Of a DNA stretch of 64,000 nt, positions 56,256-64,000 are shown in pieces (within the stretch, counting starts at the first letter, position 1; every line of letters starts with the position of its first letter). The translations under genes and the position numbers were made by a program. The DNA lies in the NCBI GenBank assembly GCA_002715965.1, contig PBAL01000047.1, forward strand, positions 1 through 64,000, read 5' to 3'. Below the pieces are notes generated by a model. The model ran no database searches. It had not been told where the DNA came from and worked only from the letters and a program-made list of their open reading frames with translations. Source of the stretch: Verrucomicrobiales bacterium. GTDB taxonomy: Bacteria; Verrucomicrobiota; Verrucomicrobiia; Limisphaerales; JAYPXF01.

Positions 56256-56402
56256 ATGAAGAAGAAAAGACATACACCAGAACAAATCATCAAGAAGCTG
56301 CGGGCGGTGGAAGTGATCACCGGCCAAGGCAAGACAGTAGCTCAAGCCTGCACAATCTTCCCGACGGTTCACCGAGTTTCGCACTGTTACCCTGATTGGT
56401 GA
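56256..56402 (+). pseudogene. Truncated IS3-family transposase OrfA
   Basis: Begins MKKKRHTPEQIIKKLRAVEV followed by ITGQGKTVAQAC, the N-terminus of IS3-family (IS407/IS51-like) OrfA helix-turn-helix proteins, then turns into unrelated sequence after ~34 residues. The preceding GTGGAGTGCTCCCCGAAAAC near 56187 looks like an IS left end. The 3' part of the element is deleted and the junction runs into the formylglycine-enzyme remnant. A different stub from the one at 32-196. Confidence 0.7.
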
Positions 56403-56439
56403 ACCAACTCCCCGACTCCAGTCGGCGCTGTCGGCGAAT

Positions 56440-56897
56440 TGCTTTCTGGTCTCGCGCGGTCGCACGATTTCCGGCGGCCTCAAGTTGGTGCCTCAAAACG
56501 GAGTGAACCTGAATTATTACCGAAGCAACGTCGAAGCGTTAGCCAAGGAGGAGCTGCGCGTACAGGAGACGGTTCCGGATTTCCCCTGCCGCTGGACCAA
56601 ATGTGTTGCTACGCCAATTTCGCCGACCTGACGCTCTTCAACCGCAAGAAACCGATCTTTGCCTATGCCGACAGGGAACTGCACGACGGTTTTGCCGACC
56701 GGTTTGCGCCGGTTGCGTATTACGGATCCAACGCGTGGGGACTGCACGACATGCTTGGCAATGCCAGTGAATTTGTGGCTGACCTCCACCCGAAGCACGG
56801 GGCGTCGGTGACCCGAGAAGGCTCTTGGGCGACGCCGTTGGAAAAAAGCTCCACCCGGCTTTTCGCCACATTCCGGAACTGGGTCAGGGAAAGATGA
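56440..56897 (+). pseudogene. Remnant of a formylglycine-generating-enzyme-like (FGE-sulfatase domain) gene
   Basis: In one frame the sequence reads CYANFADLTLFNRKKPIFAY, then FAPVAYYGSNAWGLHDMLGN, ASEFVADLHPKHG and STRLFATFRNW, matching the C-terminal half of FGE/SUMF1-type domains (NAWGLYDMxGNVWEWVxD). The N-terminal half is unrecognisable and no in-frame start with homology exists; the IS3 stub lies at the upstream edge. FGE converts sulfatase cysteine to formylglycine, but many FGE-domain proteins in these bacteria do other things, and this one is broken. An active FGE must be elsewhere in the genome. Confidence 0.65.
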
Positions 56898-56930
56898 AAC
56901 CAAGGACCGGGGCACGTATCATTCTTCGTC

Positions 56931-56955
56931 AGGGGGCGCGGGTCACGCGCCCCCT
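56931..56955. terminator. Strong GC-rich stem-loop
   Basis: AGGGGGCGCG at 56931-56940 and CGCGCCCCCT at 56946-56955 pair perfectly over 10 bp with a GGTCA loop. No T-run follows, so it may be a factor-assisted terminator or a palindromic repeat. It lies between the FGE-like remnant and the operon beginning at 57024 and would insulate that operon from upstream transcription. Confidence 0.5.
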
Positions 56956-57023
56956 CCAGAAACCCGCACATCAGTAGGACAAGACTTGAATTCCAAGCGC
57001 CAGCACAGATGCTGACGACTTGC

Positions 57024-58160
57024 ATGAATAGATGGCTCACGCTACTGACACTCGCTGTCATTCCGACCGTCGCTTGCGCGGCTGCTCCCCAGTTTTCTGA
57101 CAAACCCGTCTGGGTCAGCGGCAGCAATCATTGTGGTGGCGATGGGAACGCGCAGTTGCTCGATTTCGATCAAGACGGCGATTTGGACCTGGTGACCAGT
57201 GCGCCCAATCCGAGTCGTTGGGTCGTGTTTGAAAACGTTGGCGGGAAATTCGGGCAGAAACCGATCTGGGAATCGAATGCGACGACCGATTGCGACCACA
57301 TCTCGGTGGTTGATTTCGACCAGGACGGATTGCCGGACCTGGCCGGCACGCACGAATCGTACAATACGCTCTATCTCAACAAAAAGGATCGCGCGAAGCG
57401 CTTTGGAACCCTGCCCGACTGGGAGACCGGCTTTTACACCGATTCGAACCAGATCGATTTCGGCGACATCGATGGCGATGGCGACAAAGACATGTTGATC
57501 GCCTCCGGGCTGCCGGTATTTCAACTCGCCTTGTTCGTGAACCAGGACGGCAATCTCTCTCGCACGATCACCAAACGCATCGGTCCGCGACAATACAGTG
57601 AGTCGTCGATCTTGGGCGATATCGACAACGACGGCGATCTGGACATCATCGCCACCTATTCCAAGGCGGGAACGATCCTTGTCTTCAAGAACAACGGCAG
57701 TGGCGTGTTTGACGAGGGAACCGAAATACTCAAAGACCCCAAGGTTAGGCACGTGCAGCGGATCTACTGCCTCGACGTAAACAAGGACGGAAAGATGGAG
57801 TTGTTCTGCGCCAAGGGTCCGTGGGGTCCGCCTGGTCGCAGCATTGCCCTGACCTATCACAAGGGCGCGGCAAAGAAGGTGTGGGAGAGCGCGACGAACA
57901 CCGGTTTTCACGGTTTTGACTTTGCCGATGTGGACGGAGACGGCGACCTGGACATGGCTGCAGCGGATTGGAGCGGGCGCAGCACATCGGTGTTCCTGCA
58001 AGAGAACGGCATGATTGCAACCAAGCCGATCTGGTCGGCTAAAACCCGTGCGCCGGTTCACGAAGCAAAATTCGGTGATGTCGATGGCGACGGCGATCTC
58101 GATGTCGTAGCAGGCGGTGTAGATCAGGCGATGCTCTTCGAAAACCTGACAACGAAATGA
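57024..58160 (+). CDS. Secreted FG-GAP/VCBS repeat protein (seven calcium-binding repeats)
   Basis: A 378-residue protein with a signal peptide (MNRWLTLLTLAVIPTVACAA). Seven DxDxDGxxD-type calcium-binding loops occur at regular ~50-residue spacing: DFDQDGDLD, DFDQDGLPD, DIDGDGDKD, DIDNDGDLD, DVNKDGKME, DVDGDGDLD and DVDGDGDLD, as expected for a seven-bladed integrin-alpha-like propeller. Such proteins bind ligands or surfaces rather than catalyse. It is the first of three genes joined by 4-nt ATGA overlaps (58157, 58909), so its ligand is probably the substrate or product of the large glycosidase-like protein. An ATG five codons earlier (57009) is possible. Confidence 0.85.
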   Translation: MNRWLTLLTLAVIPTVACAAAPQFSDKPVWVSGSNHCGGDGNAQLLDFDQDGDLDLVTSAPNPSRWVVFENVGGKFGQKPIWESNATTDCDHISVVDFDQDGLPDLAGTHESYNTLYLNKKDRAKRFGTLPDWETGFYTDSNQIDFGDIDGDGDKDMLIASGLPVFQLALFVNQDGNLSRTITKRIGPRQYSESSILGDIDNDGDLDIIATYSKAGTILVFKNNGSGVFDEGTEILKDPKVRHVQRIYCLDVNKDGKMELFCAKGPWGPPGRSIALTYHKGAAKKVWESATNTGFHGFDFADVDGDGDLDMAAADWSGRSTSVFLQENGMIATKPIWSAKTRAPVHEAKFGDVDGDGDLDVVAGGVDQAMLFENLTTK

Positions 58161-58912
58161 AGAATTCTATCTTACTATTCGCGCTGTTCGCGATGCCTTT
58201 GGCGAGTAAAGCCGCCGAGAACGATCAGCCAGCCGAGAACACTTTGCGCAAGGCGATCCGCTCGGCGGGTGGCAAGCGTTTCAACAGCATCAAGGCCCCG
58301 ACGATGTGGATGGAGACCGGGACCTATTACGGGACGGGCCAAGGCGTTCCGTTCGTCGCCCAGTACGCCACCTATTGGCCCAAGCGCTGGTACCGTCAAT
58401 GGGTCGAAGGCCAATTCTCAATCGGCATCGCCGGCGAGCAGGTCACGGTGTTTCGGGGCGACAGCCACGAGGGCCAGAAACTCTCCGGCCCGATGCTCAA
58501 AGCGACTTTGCATCACAACCAGGTTGCTTGGGCTCAACTGCTCTATCCGCTGACTGAAGACGAATACACACTGTCAAACATTCCGGGCATTGACGTCGAC
58601 GGCAACGCCACGGTTGGCATCAAGGCCGTTCATAAATCGGGCAGCGAGGTCAGCCTGTATTTTGACAAGCGGACGTTCCTGCTGAAGAAGACCGAAGCCA
58701 TGGTGCCGGCTCGGGAATATGGTGGCAAGATGGTCGAGAGCGAGACCGTCTTCAGTGAGCACAAGCGATTCGGAGGGGTGTTACTGCCGGGCAAATGCAA
58801 GATTCTCTACGACGGCAAGCTGTTCGTTGAGAGCGAAAGAAAGGCCATTAAAACGCATGCCACCATCGATCCGGCGTGGTTTGGCACAAAAGGTCCGGCG
58901 CGGGTTCGATGA
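58157..58912 (+). CDS. Secreted protein of unknown function, LolA-like in outline
   Basis: A 251-residue protein with a signal peptide (MKNSILLFALFAMPLASKAA). The body is a run of beta-strands (APTMWMETGTYYGTGQGVPF, RWYRQWVEGQFSIGIAGEQ, GSEVSLYFDKRTFLLKKTEA, FGGVLLPGKCKILYDGKLFV) that recalls the half-barrel of LolA/outer-membrane lipoprotein-sorting proteins, a fold that holds lipid or other hydrophobic ligands. No diagnostic motif confirms that. It overlaps the genes on both sides by 4 nt (ATGA), so it is translated with the FG-GAP protein and the large glycosidase-like protein. Confidence 0.7.
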   Translation: MKNSILLFALFAMPLASKAAENDQPAENTLRKAIRSAGGKRFNSIKAPTMWMETGTYYGTGQGVPFVAQYATYWPKRWYRQWVEGQFSIGIAGEQVTVFRGDSHEGQKLSGPMLKATLHHNQVAWAQLLYPLTEDEYTLSNIPGIDVDGNATVGIKAVHKSGSEVSLYFDKRTFLLKKTEAMVPAREYGGKMVESETVFSEHKRFGGVLLPGKCKILYDGKLFVESERKAIKTHATIDPAWFGTKGPARVR

Positions 58913-61900
58913 GACTTATCCTTGGTATCTTGCTCGCAGTAGTGACGGTTGCGTCATCGGCTGAGCCGTATCGACTGATCTTCAATTGCGATGGCCACGC
59001 GGTTTTCATCGACGCCAAGGGCGACACGGAGCAATGGCTGCGAAATCTTTTCGACCCGCTCGAAGGCAGCCATGTCGACGCGTTGTTCTGGTGTGATGGC
59101 GCCGGCGGCAACACGGCCAACTATGACAGCCAGGTCCTCGAACGAAACGGCCAGCGCATCGGCAAGCTCAATCCGCATGTAACGAGGCTGATCGAGGAAG
59201 GGAACGATCCTCCGAAGCTGGTGATTCGGGAGGCGCGGAAACGGAAGATCGATGTGTTCTATTCGTTCCGCTTCAACGACATCCACGATTCGTTCATCCC
59301 CGCGGAGTTTCCGACGTTCAAGGAGAAGCACCCGGAGTGGATGCTGGGCAAACAGAAATACGGCTCCGTGACCTCATATCCGACCGCGTTAAACTTCGCC
59401 CTCAAGGAGGTTCGCGATTTGAAGTTCCAAGTGGTGAAGGACATTTTCAGTCAGTACGACTTTGATGGCCTGGAAATCGATTTCCTGAGAGGCGCTCCCT
59501 ACTTCCTTCCCGACCAGATCCAAGAGAACGCGCCACTGTTGACCGGGTTGCTCAAGCGGATTCGCAATGAACTGAACGAACGGGGGCGCGAGCGCGGCCG
59601 GCCGATTCGCCTGGCCGTCCGGGTCGATGAAACATTGCGTGGCTGCCGCCAGGACGGCTTCGAGGTGAAGCGCTGGATCGACGAAGGCTTGGTCGACATG
59701 ATCATCCTCGGAAGCGGTGTCATCGACATCGACGTGGGGGCTTTCAAGCAACTGACTCGGGGGACGGAGGTCACCGTGCATCCCTGCCTCTACGGTTGGC
59801 CCAGCAAGTACATGCCCATCCCGCGCGACATGGCCTGCGCGTCGGCGTTGAATTACTGGGCCCAGGGCGCGGATGGTCTTTATCTGTTCAACTGGTTTCC
59901 ACATCAGAAAAACAACAGCGAAGCCACCGGCGCCTACCAGCAGGAGTTGCTGCGGAAACTGGGTGATCCACAGAAGATTCTCGCAGGCGAACATAACTAC
60001 CTGTTTGCGGCCGATCGCGGCCGTCCGGCAGCCGAGCACCCCGGCAATTGGCTGGACTGTATCTTGCCAATGGAATTGAAACGTGGCGGCGCAACGGTGT
60101 TTCGGTTGCGGACAACCGGTCTGCCGACGAACACCACAGCGGCGCAAATCCGTCTGCAATTCGATGATCCGGTCCAAGCGTCCTCGGTCTCTGCCCGCAT
60201 TCATGAAACCGATCTGAAACTTCACGGTGCCAGCTCGAACGTGCTGACCGCCACCTTGAGTTCGGACAAACTGTTGCGCGGTGACAACCAGGTTCGGGTG
60301 TCCTTGAGCGCGGGGCAAGCAACGCTAAGAGCTGCGGAAGTGCGCCTGCGTTACGAACGTCCGCCACTGGCCTGGTTGCAACGCCCAACGCCCAAGACAG
60401 CGACCGTCGAGATCGATCCAAAAGCCGGACCGGTGCTTCGGTACGCAGCGCAGGAATTGCGACGCAATTTGCGCGAATTGTTCTCGATTGATGTGGTCAC
60501 AAAGGACGGCGAGGCAACATTCCGTTTGCGATCGGACGGCGGGACAGGGCAGGCGTTCAAAATCACGACTGGCGAATCGATCAAGATCCAAGGCGACAGT
60601 GACGCATCCGTTATGTGGGCGGTTTATGAACTCGTCGAAGCCTGGGGCGTGCAGTTTGAACTGGATCGCGATGTGTTGCCGCGAACACCAAGCTTCAGTT
60701 TGCCCACGAATGTCGTTCGCAAGAAACCCCGCCTGCCCGTGAGACAATGGCGCGTGATGAACGACTTTGCCTGTGGCCCCGAGTCATGGGGCTTCGATGA
60801 TTACCACAAGACAATCGACCAACTCGCAAAGCTCAAGTTCAACCGGCTCTACATCTCGATCTACCCGTGGCAACCGTTCCTCGATTTGAAATACCAAGGC
60901 GTGGAGCGCGAGAAAGCCTGGCTGTGGTACGGCTATGATTTTCCGATCACCGACGACATGCCAGGCCGCCATTTGTTTGGCGACCAGAAGACGTTTTGGA
61001 ATCCCGATCTGCCGCCCCCGGATGATTACCAGGCTTTTCATCGTGCGTCCAAGCGGCTTTTGCGTCAGATCATCGATCACGCCCATAAGCGCGGCATGGA
61101 GGTTGCGCTCACGGCCGGGTTGTTCGAATTTCCACCCGAGTTTCGCGACACGCTCAAGCACTCGCAGAAGGTGCATCAGCTCAACGAGTTGACGATCGTG
61201 CCCGGCGCGCAAACGCCCTTGGAGGATCCGCAACTGCTGGACCTGGCGACCGCCGTGGTCGAACAGACAATCGAAACGTATCCCAAGGCCGATTTCCTCA
61301 TGCTGTGGGCGCCGGAGTTCCGGCAGTGGAAATCCCATTACGAACGGGCTTGGAAGGATCTCCATGAGCGCTATCGCTGGCCGGACACCTTGACCCTGGA
61401 AGGGATGTTGGAGAAGGCGGCCACGCGCAAGAATTACTCTGGCGGCTTGGAGCGTGTCCGGGACGAAATTCAGGGCGACATCGTGGTGCTGTGGTTTTAC
61501 GACCGTGTCTTGCGAAGAGTCACCAGCAAGCCGGGCGGCTCCCAACCGAAGATCGTGTACGGTCACGTTACAGAAGAACTGTTCCCGCTGTTGCGATACG
61601 TGATGCCGGCCGGATCCGAAGCGCTCAGCACCATCGACTACACCCCGACCCGCATTGTCAACCGCAAGGAAGTCATGAACGAAGTGGACACCCGCCACGT
61701 TCCGGCATCGCTGATCTTCACGCTGCATGACGACAACATCGGGGTCATCCCGCAACTCATGACCGAGCCGTTGTCCGAATTGCTGGAACACATGGCCATG
61801 ATCGGCTGGAGCGGATTCTGCACGCGCTATTGGCAGACCACCGACCACCACTGGACGATCGCCTATCTCGCCGAAGCATCCTGGACTCCAGACGTGAGTC

Positions 61901-62424
61901 CCGAAGACATCTACCGCCGGCGTCTCTTGAGGGAAGTTGGACCCGCGGCCACTGAGCCCGCGCTGGCAATGTTGCAACGCCTGCAACAAGTCACCACCGA
62001 GTTGGAAACGAATTCCGTCTGGCTGTCATTTCCCGTGCCCAACATGATGAGCAAGCACTGGATAAGCAACCCCTTGCCGGAAGCCGTCGCTGCCGCGCGC
62101 GTTGGTTACCGTCAAGCGTTGCGATTGGCGCAGGAAGCCTCGTCGCTGTCGCCGGAAGACTCCAAGTGGTTGAAGTATTGGAAGGGGCGACTGGAATTCG
62201 GCATCGGCTATATCGACACCGTTGAAGCCGTCCGCAAAGCCGGCCCGGCCGAAAAAGCCGGTGACGCGCAATCTGCTCGCCGGCATGCCGAAGCCGCATT
62301 GAAGTCAGCGACAGCTGCGATCGAGTCCTACGCGAGCGTGGCTCGCAACCAATCCGACCGCGGCGCGATCGCGACCATGGGTGAGTTTGTTTATCGATAC
62401 CTCAAGCAAAAGCTGGAGAAGTGA
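58909..62424 (+). CDS. Large two-barrel glycosidase-like secreted protein
   Basis: A 1171-residue exported protein (MRLILGILLAVVTVASSAEP) that seems to hold two TIM barrels. Residues about 20-390 resemble GH10-like/DUF4015-type barrels (RKRKIDVFYSFRFNDIHDSF, YDFDGLEIDFLRGAPYF, GADGLYLFNWFPHQ). A beta domain (about 395-490) follows. From about 500 an alpha/beta N-domain as in GH20/GH67 enzymes (GPVLRYAAQELRRNLRELFS) leads into a second barrel (LPVRQWRVMNDFACGPESWG, AHKRGMEVALTAGLFEFPPE, DFLMLWAPEFRQW, DIVVLWFYDRVLR) and a helical C-terminus. Target is probably a uronic-acid- or hexosamine-containing glycan, by analogy only; catalytic acids are not identified. Last gene of the ATGA-coupled trio. 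Confidence 0.78.
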   Translation: MRLILGILLAVVTVASSAEPYRLIFNCDGHAVFIDAKGDTEQWLRNLFDPLEGSHVDALFWCDGAGGNTANYDSQVLERNGQRIGKLNPHVTRLIEEGNDPPKLVIREARKRKIDVFYSFRFNDIHDSFIPAEFPTFKEKHPEWMLGKQKYGSVTSYPTALNFALKEVRDLKFQVVKDIFSQYDFDGLEIDFLRGAPYFLPDQIQENAPLLTGLLKRIRNELNERGRERGRPIRLAVRVDETLRGCRQDGFEVKRWIDEGLVDMIILGSGVIDIDVGAFKQLTRGTEVTVHPCLYGWPSKYMPIPRDMACASALNYWAQGADGLYLFNWFPHQKNNSEATGAYQQELLRKLGDPQKILAGEHNYLFAADRGRPAAEHPGNWLDCILPMELKRGGATVFRLRTTGLPTNTTAAQIRLQFDDPVQASSVSARIHETDLKLHGASSNVLTATLSSDKLLRGDNQVRVSLSAGQATLRAAEVRLRYERPPLAWLQRPTPKTATVEIDPKAGPVLRYAAQELRRNLRELFSIDVVTKDGEATFRLRSDGGTGQAFKITTGESIKIQGDSDASVMWAVYELVEAWGVQFELDRDVLPRTPSFSLPTNVVRKKPRLPVRQWRVMNDFACGPESWGFDDYHKTIDQLAKLKFNRLYISIYPWQPFLDLKYQGVEREKAWLWYGYDFPITDDMPGRHLFGDQKTFWNPDLPPPDDYQAFHRASKRLLRQIIDHAHKRGMEVALTAGLFEFPPEFRDTLKHSQKVHQLNELTIVPGAQTPLEDPQLLDLATAVVEQTIETYPKADFLMLWAPEFRQWKSHYERAWKDLHERYRWPDTLTLEGMLEKAATRKNYSGGLERVRDEIQGDIVVLWFYDRVLRRVTSKPGGSQPKIVYGHVTEELFPLLRYVMPAGSEALSTIDYTPTRIVNRKEVMNEVDTRHVPASLIFTLHDDNIGVIPQLMTEPLSELLEHMAMIGWSGFCTRYWQTTDHHWTIAYLAEASWTPDVSPEDIYRRRLLREVGPAATEPALAMLQRLQQVTTELETNSVWLSFPVPNMMSKHWISNPLPEAVAAARVGYRQALRLAQEASSLSPEDSKWLKYWKGRLEFGIGYIDTVEAVRKAGPAEKAGDAQSARRHAEAALKSATAAIESYASVARNQSDRGAIATMGEFVYRYLKQKLEK

Positions 62425-62478
62425 TCACCCCGACCAAGGGCAAGACAAGAGCGCAGTTTGCGCGTAGACTCCTTCCTC

Positions 62479-63513
62479 GTGCAACCAAGTGCACAATTCG
62501 ACGAACTCTTTCGCGAACGGAAAAACGTCATGGCGCTTGCGCCGATGCAGGACGTAACCGATCTCGCGTTCTGGCGATTGATGAACCAGTACGGCGGGGC
62601 GGATCTGTATTTCACGGAGTATTTTCGCGTGCATCCGACTTCGCGACTGGAGAAGAGTATTCTCCCTTCGATCGTCGAGAATCCCACGGGCCAACCCGCG
62701 GTCGCCCAGATGATCGGGAACGACATCCCGGCGCTGGTTCGCACGGCCAAAGAACTCCAGCAACATCCCATTGCCGCAGTTGACCTGAACCTCGGTTGCC
62801 CGGCGCCGGTGGTTTACAAGAAGTGTGCGGGTGGTGGGTTGCTGCGTGAACCGCAACGCGTGGACGGGATTCTCGGGGCCTTGAGGGATGCGGTGGAAAT
62901 TCGGTTCACGGTGAAGACGCGCATCGGGTTCGACGATCCTGCAGTTTTCGATGAACTGCTTCCAATCTTCGCCAAGCACGGCCTCGATCTGCTGACTGTG
63001 CACGCGCGGACGGTCAAGGAGATGTATCGCTCCGAAGTGCACTACGAGTTTATTCAACGGGCGGCCCAAGCGGTCGACTGCCCCGTGCTCGCCAACGGTA
63101 ATATTCATTCTCCCGAGCAGGCGCAGGCGATCTTGGAACGGACCGGCGCTGCAGGACTCATGATCGGGCGCGGCGCAATTCGCAATCCCTGGCTGTTTCA
63201 TCAGATCCGGCAGCATGAACGAGGCGAAACTGTCTTCGTCCCGAAAGGGCACGATGCTCTCGAATACATCAGGCGTTTATTCCATGCCGTCACCGACGAG
63301 GATGCCCCGCAGACCTCGCGCGTCCAACGAGTGAAGAAGCACATGAACTTTCTCGGTATGGGCGTCGATCCCGATGGCGGATTCCTCCATGACGTCCGGC
63401 GGGTTCGATCGGAGGCGGATTTCTTCAGCCTTTGCGAGTCCTTCCTGGATCACGATCGTCCGATGCCATTGATCCCCTTCAGCGAATCCGAAAAACGACT
63501 CCCGACATCATGA
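62479..63513 (+). CDS. dus: tRNA-dihydrouridine synthase family protein
   Basis: A 344-residue FMN enzyme that reduces uridine to dihydrouridine in tRNA. Landmarks are the flavin-binding start NVMALAPMQDVTDLAFWRLM, VAQMIGNDIPALVRTAKEL, the catalytic cysteine C107 in VDLNLGCPAP with the following GGGLLR, FTVKTRIGF, LLTVHARTVKEMY, PVLANGNIHSPEQA and GLMIGRGAIRNPW. The GTG at 62479 is chosen because homology begins soon after; a TTG at 62458 would add seven residues. It belongs to core metabolism and looks out of place among glycan genes; it follows the glycosidase-like gene by 54 bp and its stop overlaps the next start as ATGA (63510-63513). Confidence 0.9.
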   Translation: MQPSAQFDELFRERKNVMALAPMQDVTDLAFWRLMNQYGGADLYFTEYFRVHPTSRLEKSILPSIVENPTGQPAVAQMIGNDIPALVRTAKELQQHPIAAVDLNLGCPAPVVYKKCAGGGLLREPQRVDGILGALRDAVEIRFTVKTRIGFDDPAVFDELLPIFAKHGLDLLTVHARTVKEMYRSEVHYEFIQRAAQAVDCPVLANGNIHSPEQAQAILERTGAAGLMIGRGAIRNPWLFHQIRQHERGETVFVPKGHDALEYIRRLFHAVTDEDAPQTSRVQRVKKHMNFLGMGVDPDGGFLHDVRRVRSEADFFSLCESFLDHDRPMPLIPFSESEKRLPTS

Positions 63514-64000
63514 ACGAACTATCCCGACGTCACGCAATTGAAGCCACTGGACTTGGATTGCTCAGCCTGCCCTTCATCGATCACAGCACGGATGCTGCCG
63601 AGGCCCCCCGCATGGAGCCGTTCAATCGTTTCCCGCGCATGGTTCAGGAACACTTCGTGCGCCGGCTTCGCGTTCATGACGACATCCATCGCAACCGCAT
63701 TCTCGCCATCAAATCGAAGGCACAGGCGCAGGCATATGTGAATGATGTGCAGCGCAAGATTCAATTGGCCTTCGGTCCTTGGCCTGCCAAGACACCGTTG
63801 AAGCCGCGCGTGACGAAGGTGCTGAAGCGCGACGGCTTTCGGATCGAAAACGTCATCTTCGAAAGTCGGCCCGGATTTCTCGTCACCGCCAACCTCTACC
63901 TTCCGGAAAACACTGAGAAACCTGTGCCGGGTGTGGTCGGCACCTGTGGCCATTCTTCGAACGGCAAGCAAGCCGAGCCTTACCAGGCCTTTGCGCAGGG
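63510..64000 (+). CDS. Alpha/beta hydrolase-like secreted protein (cut by window end)
   Basis: The first 163 residues of a protein that runs off the window. The N-terminus LSRRHAIEATGLGLLSLPFI has a twin-arginine-like signal. Later text NRILAIKSKAQAQAYVNDVQ, RDGFRIENVIFESRPGFLVT and ANLYLPENTEKPVPGVVGTC GHSSNGK fits the entry strands of the acetylxylan-esterase-like/dienelactone-hydrolase group of alpha/beta hydrolases, often annotated as acetyl xylan esterase in these bacteria. The nucleophile elbow lies beyond the window. It starts within the last codon of the dus gene. Confidence 0.75.
   Translation, partial: MNELSRRHAIEATGLGLLSLPFIDHSTDAAEAPRMEPFNRFPRMVQEHFVRRLRVHDDIHRNRILAIKSKAQAQAYVNDVQRKIQLAFGPWPAKTPLKPRVTKVLKRDGFRIENVIFESRPGFLVTANLYLPENTEKPVPGVVGTCGHSSNGKQAEPYQAFAQ

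Overview
This 64-kb window looks like a chromosomal segment of a PVC-group bacterium (Verrucomicrobiota, or less likely Planctomycetota). The reasoning is gene content: three DUF1592-type c-cytochrome/DUF1552 gene pairs, one intact and two broken DUF1501 genes, three sulfatases, and DUF1080, DUF4838, DUF6807, DUF6797 and DUF3604 proteins, most with Sec or twin-arginine signals. The DNA is moderately GC-rich and many starts lack a clear Shine-Dalgarno sequence. No rRNA, tRNA, CRISPR array or prophage was seen by eye.

Layout. 1-8.5 kb: a transposase stub, a DUF1080 hydrolase, a frameshifted dihydrodipicolinate-synthase-like gene, a sulfatase, a LamG/purple-acid-phosphatase protein and a cupin protein, interspersed with four copies of a ~125-bp hairpin repeat. 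8.5-25.5 kb: a co-directional block with a GH3 glycosidase, an SGNH esterase, two DUF1592/DUF1552 pairs, a sulfatase fused to a beta-propeller, and a large DUF4838-CBM9-TPR protein. A four-helix-bundle gene framed by a perfect 18-bp inverted repeat splits the second pair. 25.5-32.1 kb: a DUF1501 wreck, a DUF6807-PhoD fusion, a ceramidase-like hydrolase and a DUF6797 protein with an in-frame TGA. 32.3-45.8 kb: a helical-toroid-type secreted protein, the intact DUF1501 gene, an unknown gene, a calcineurin-type phosphoesterase, a DUF3311/sodium symporter/DUF3604 unit, a sulfatase, a sialidase-like protein and a PliI-like lysozyme-inhibitor protein.

45.8-52 kb: an aldehyde dehydrogenase, a lactonase-like propeller and an SDR stand among many gene fragments (BNR/GH tail, transposase tail, SDR, DUF1501, unknown tail). 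52-56.1 kb: a third DUF1592/DUF1552 pair with a 4-nt overlap. 56.1-57 kb: an IS3 stub and a broken formylglycine-generating-enzyme-like gene. 57-64 kb: a tightly overlapping operon (seven-repeat FG-GAP protein, unknown secreted protein, 1171-residue two-barrel glycosidase-like protein), then a tRNA-dihydrouridine synthase overlapping a truncated alpha/beta hydrolase gene.

Taken together, the intact genes suggest a periplasmic or surface programme for desulfating, de-esterifying and hydrolysing complex glycans, with heme-c proteins (DUF1592) and Tat-exported partners (DUF1552, DUF1501) of unknown chemistry repeated beside the hydrolases, and a sodium symporter for uptake. Decayed paralogues and hairpin repeats show the region has been turned over repeatedly by duplication, deletion and insertion.
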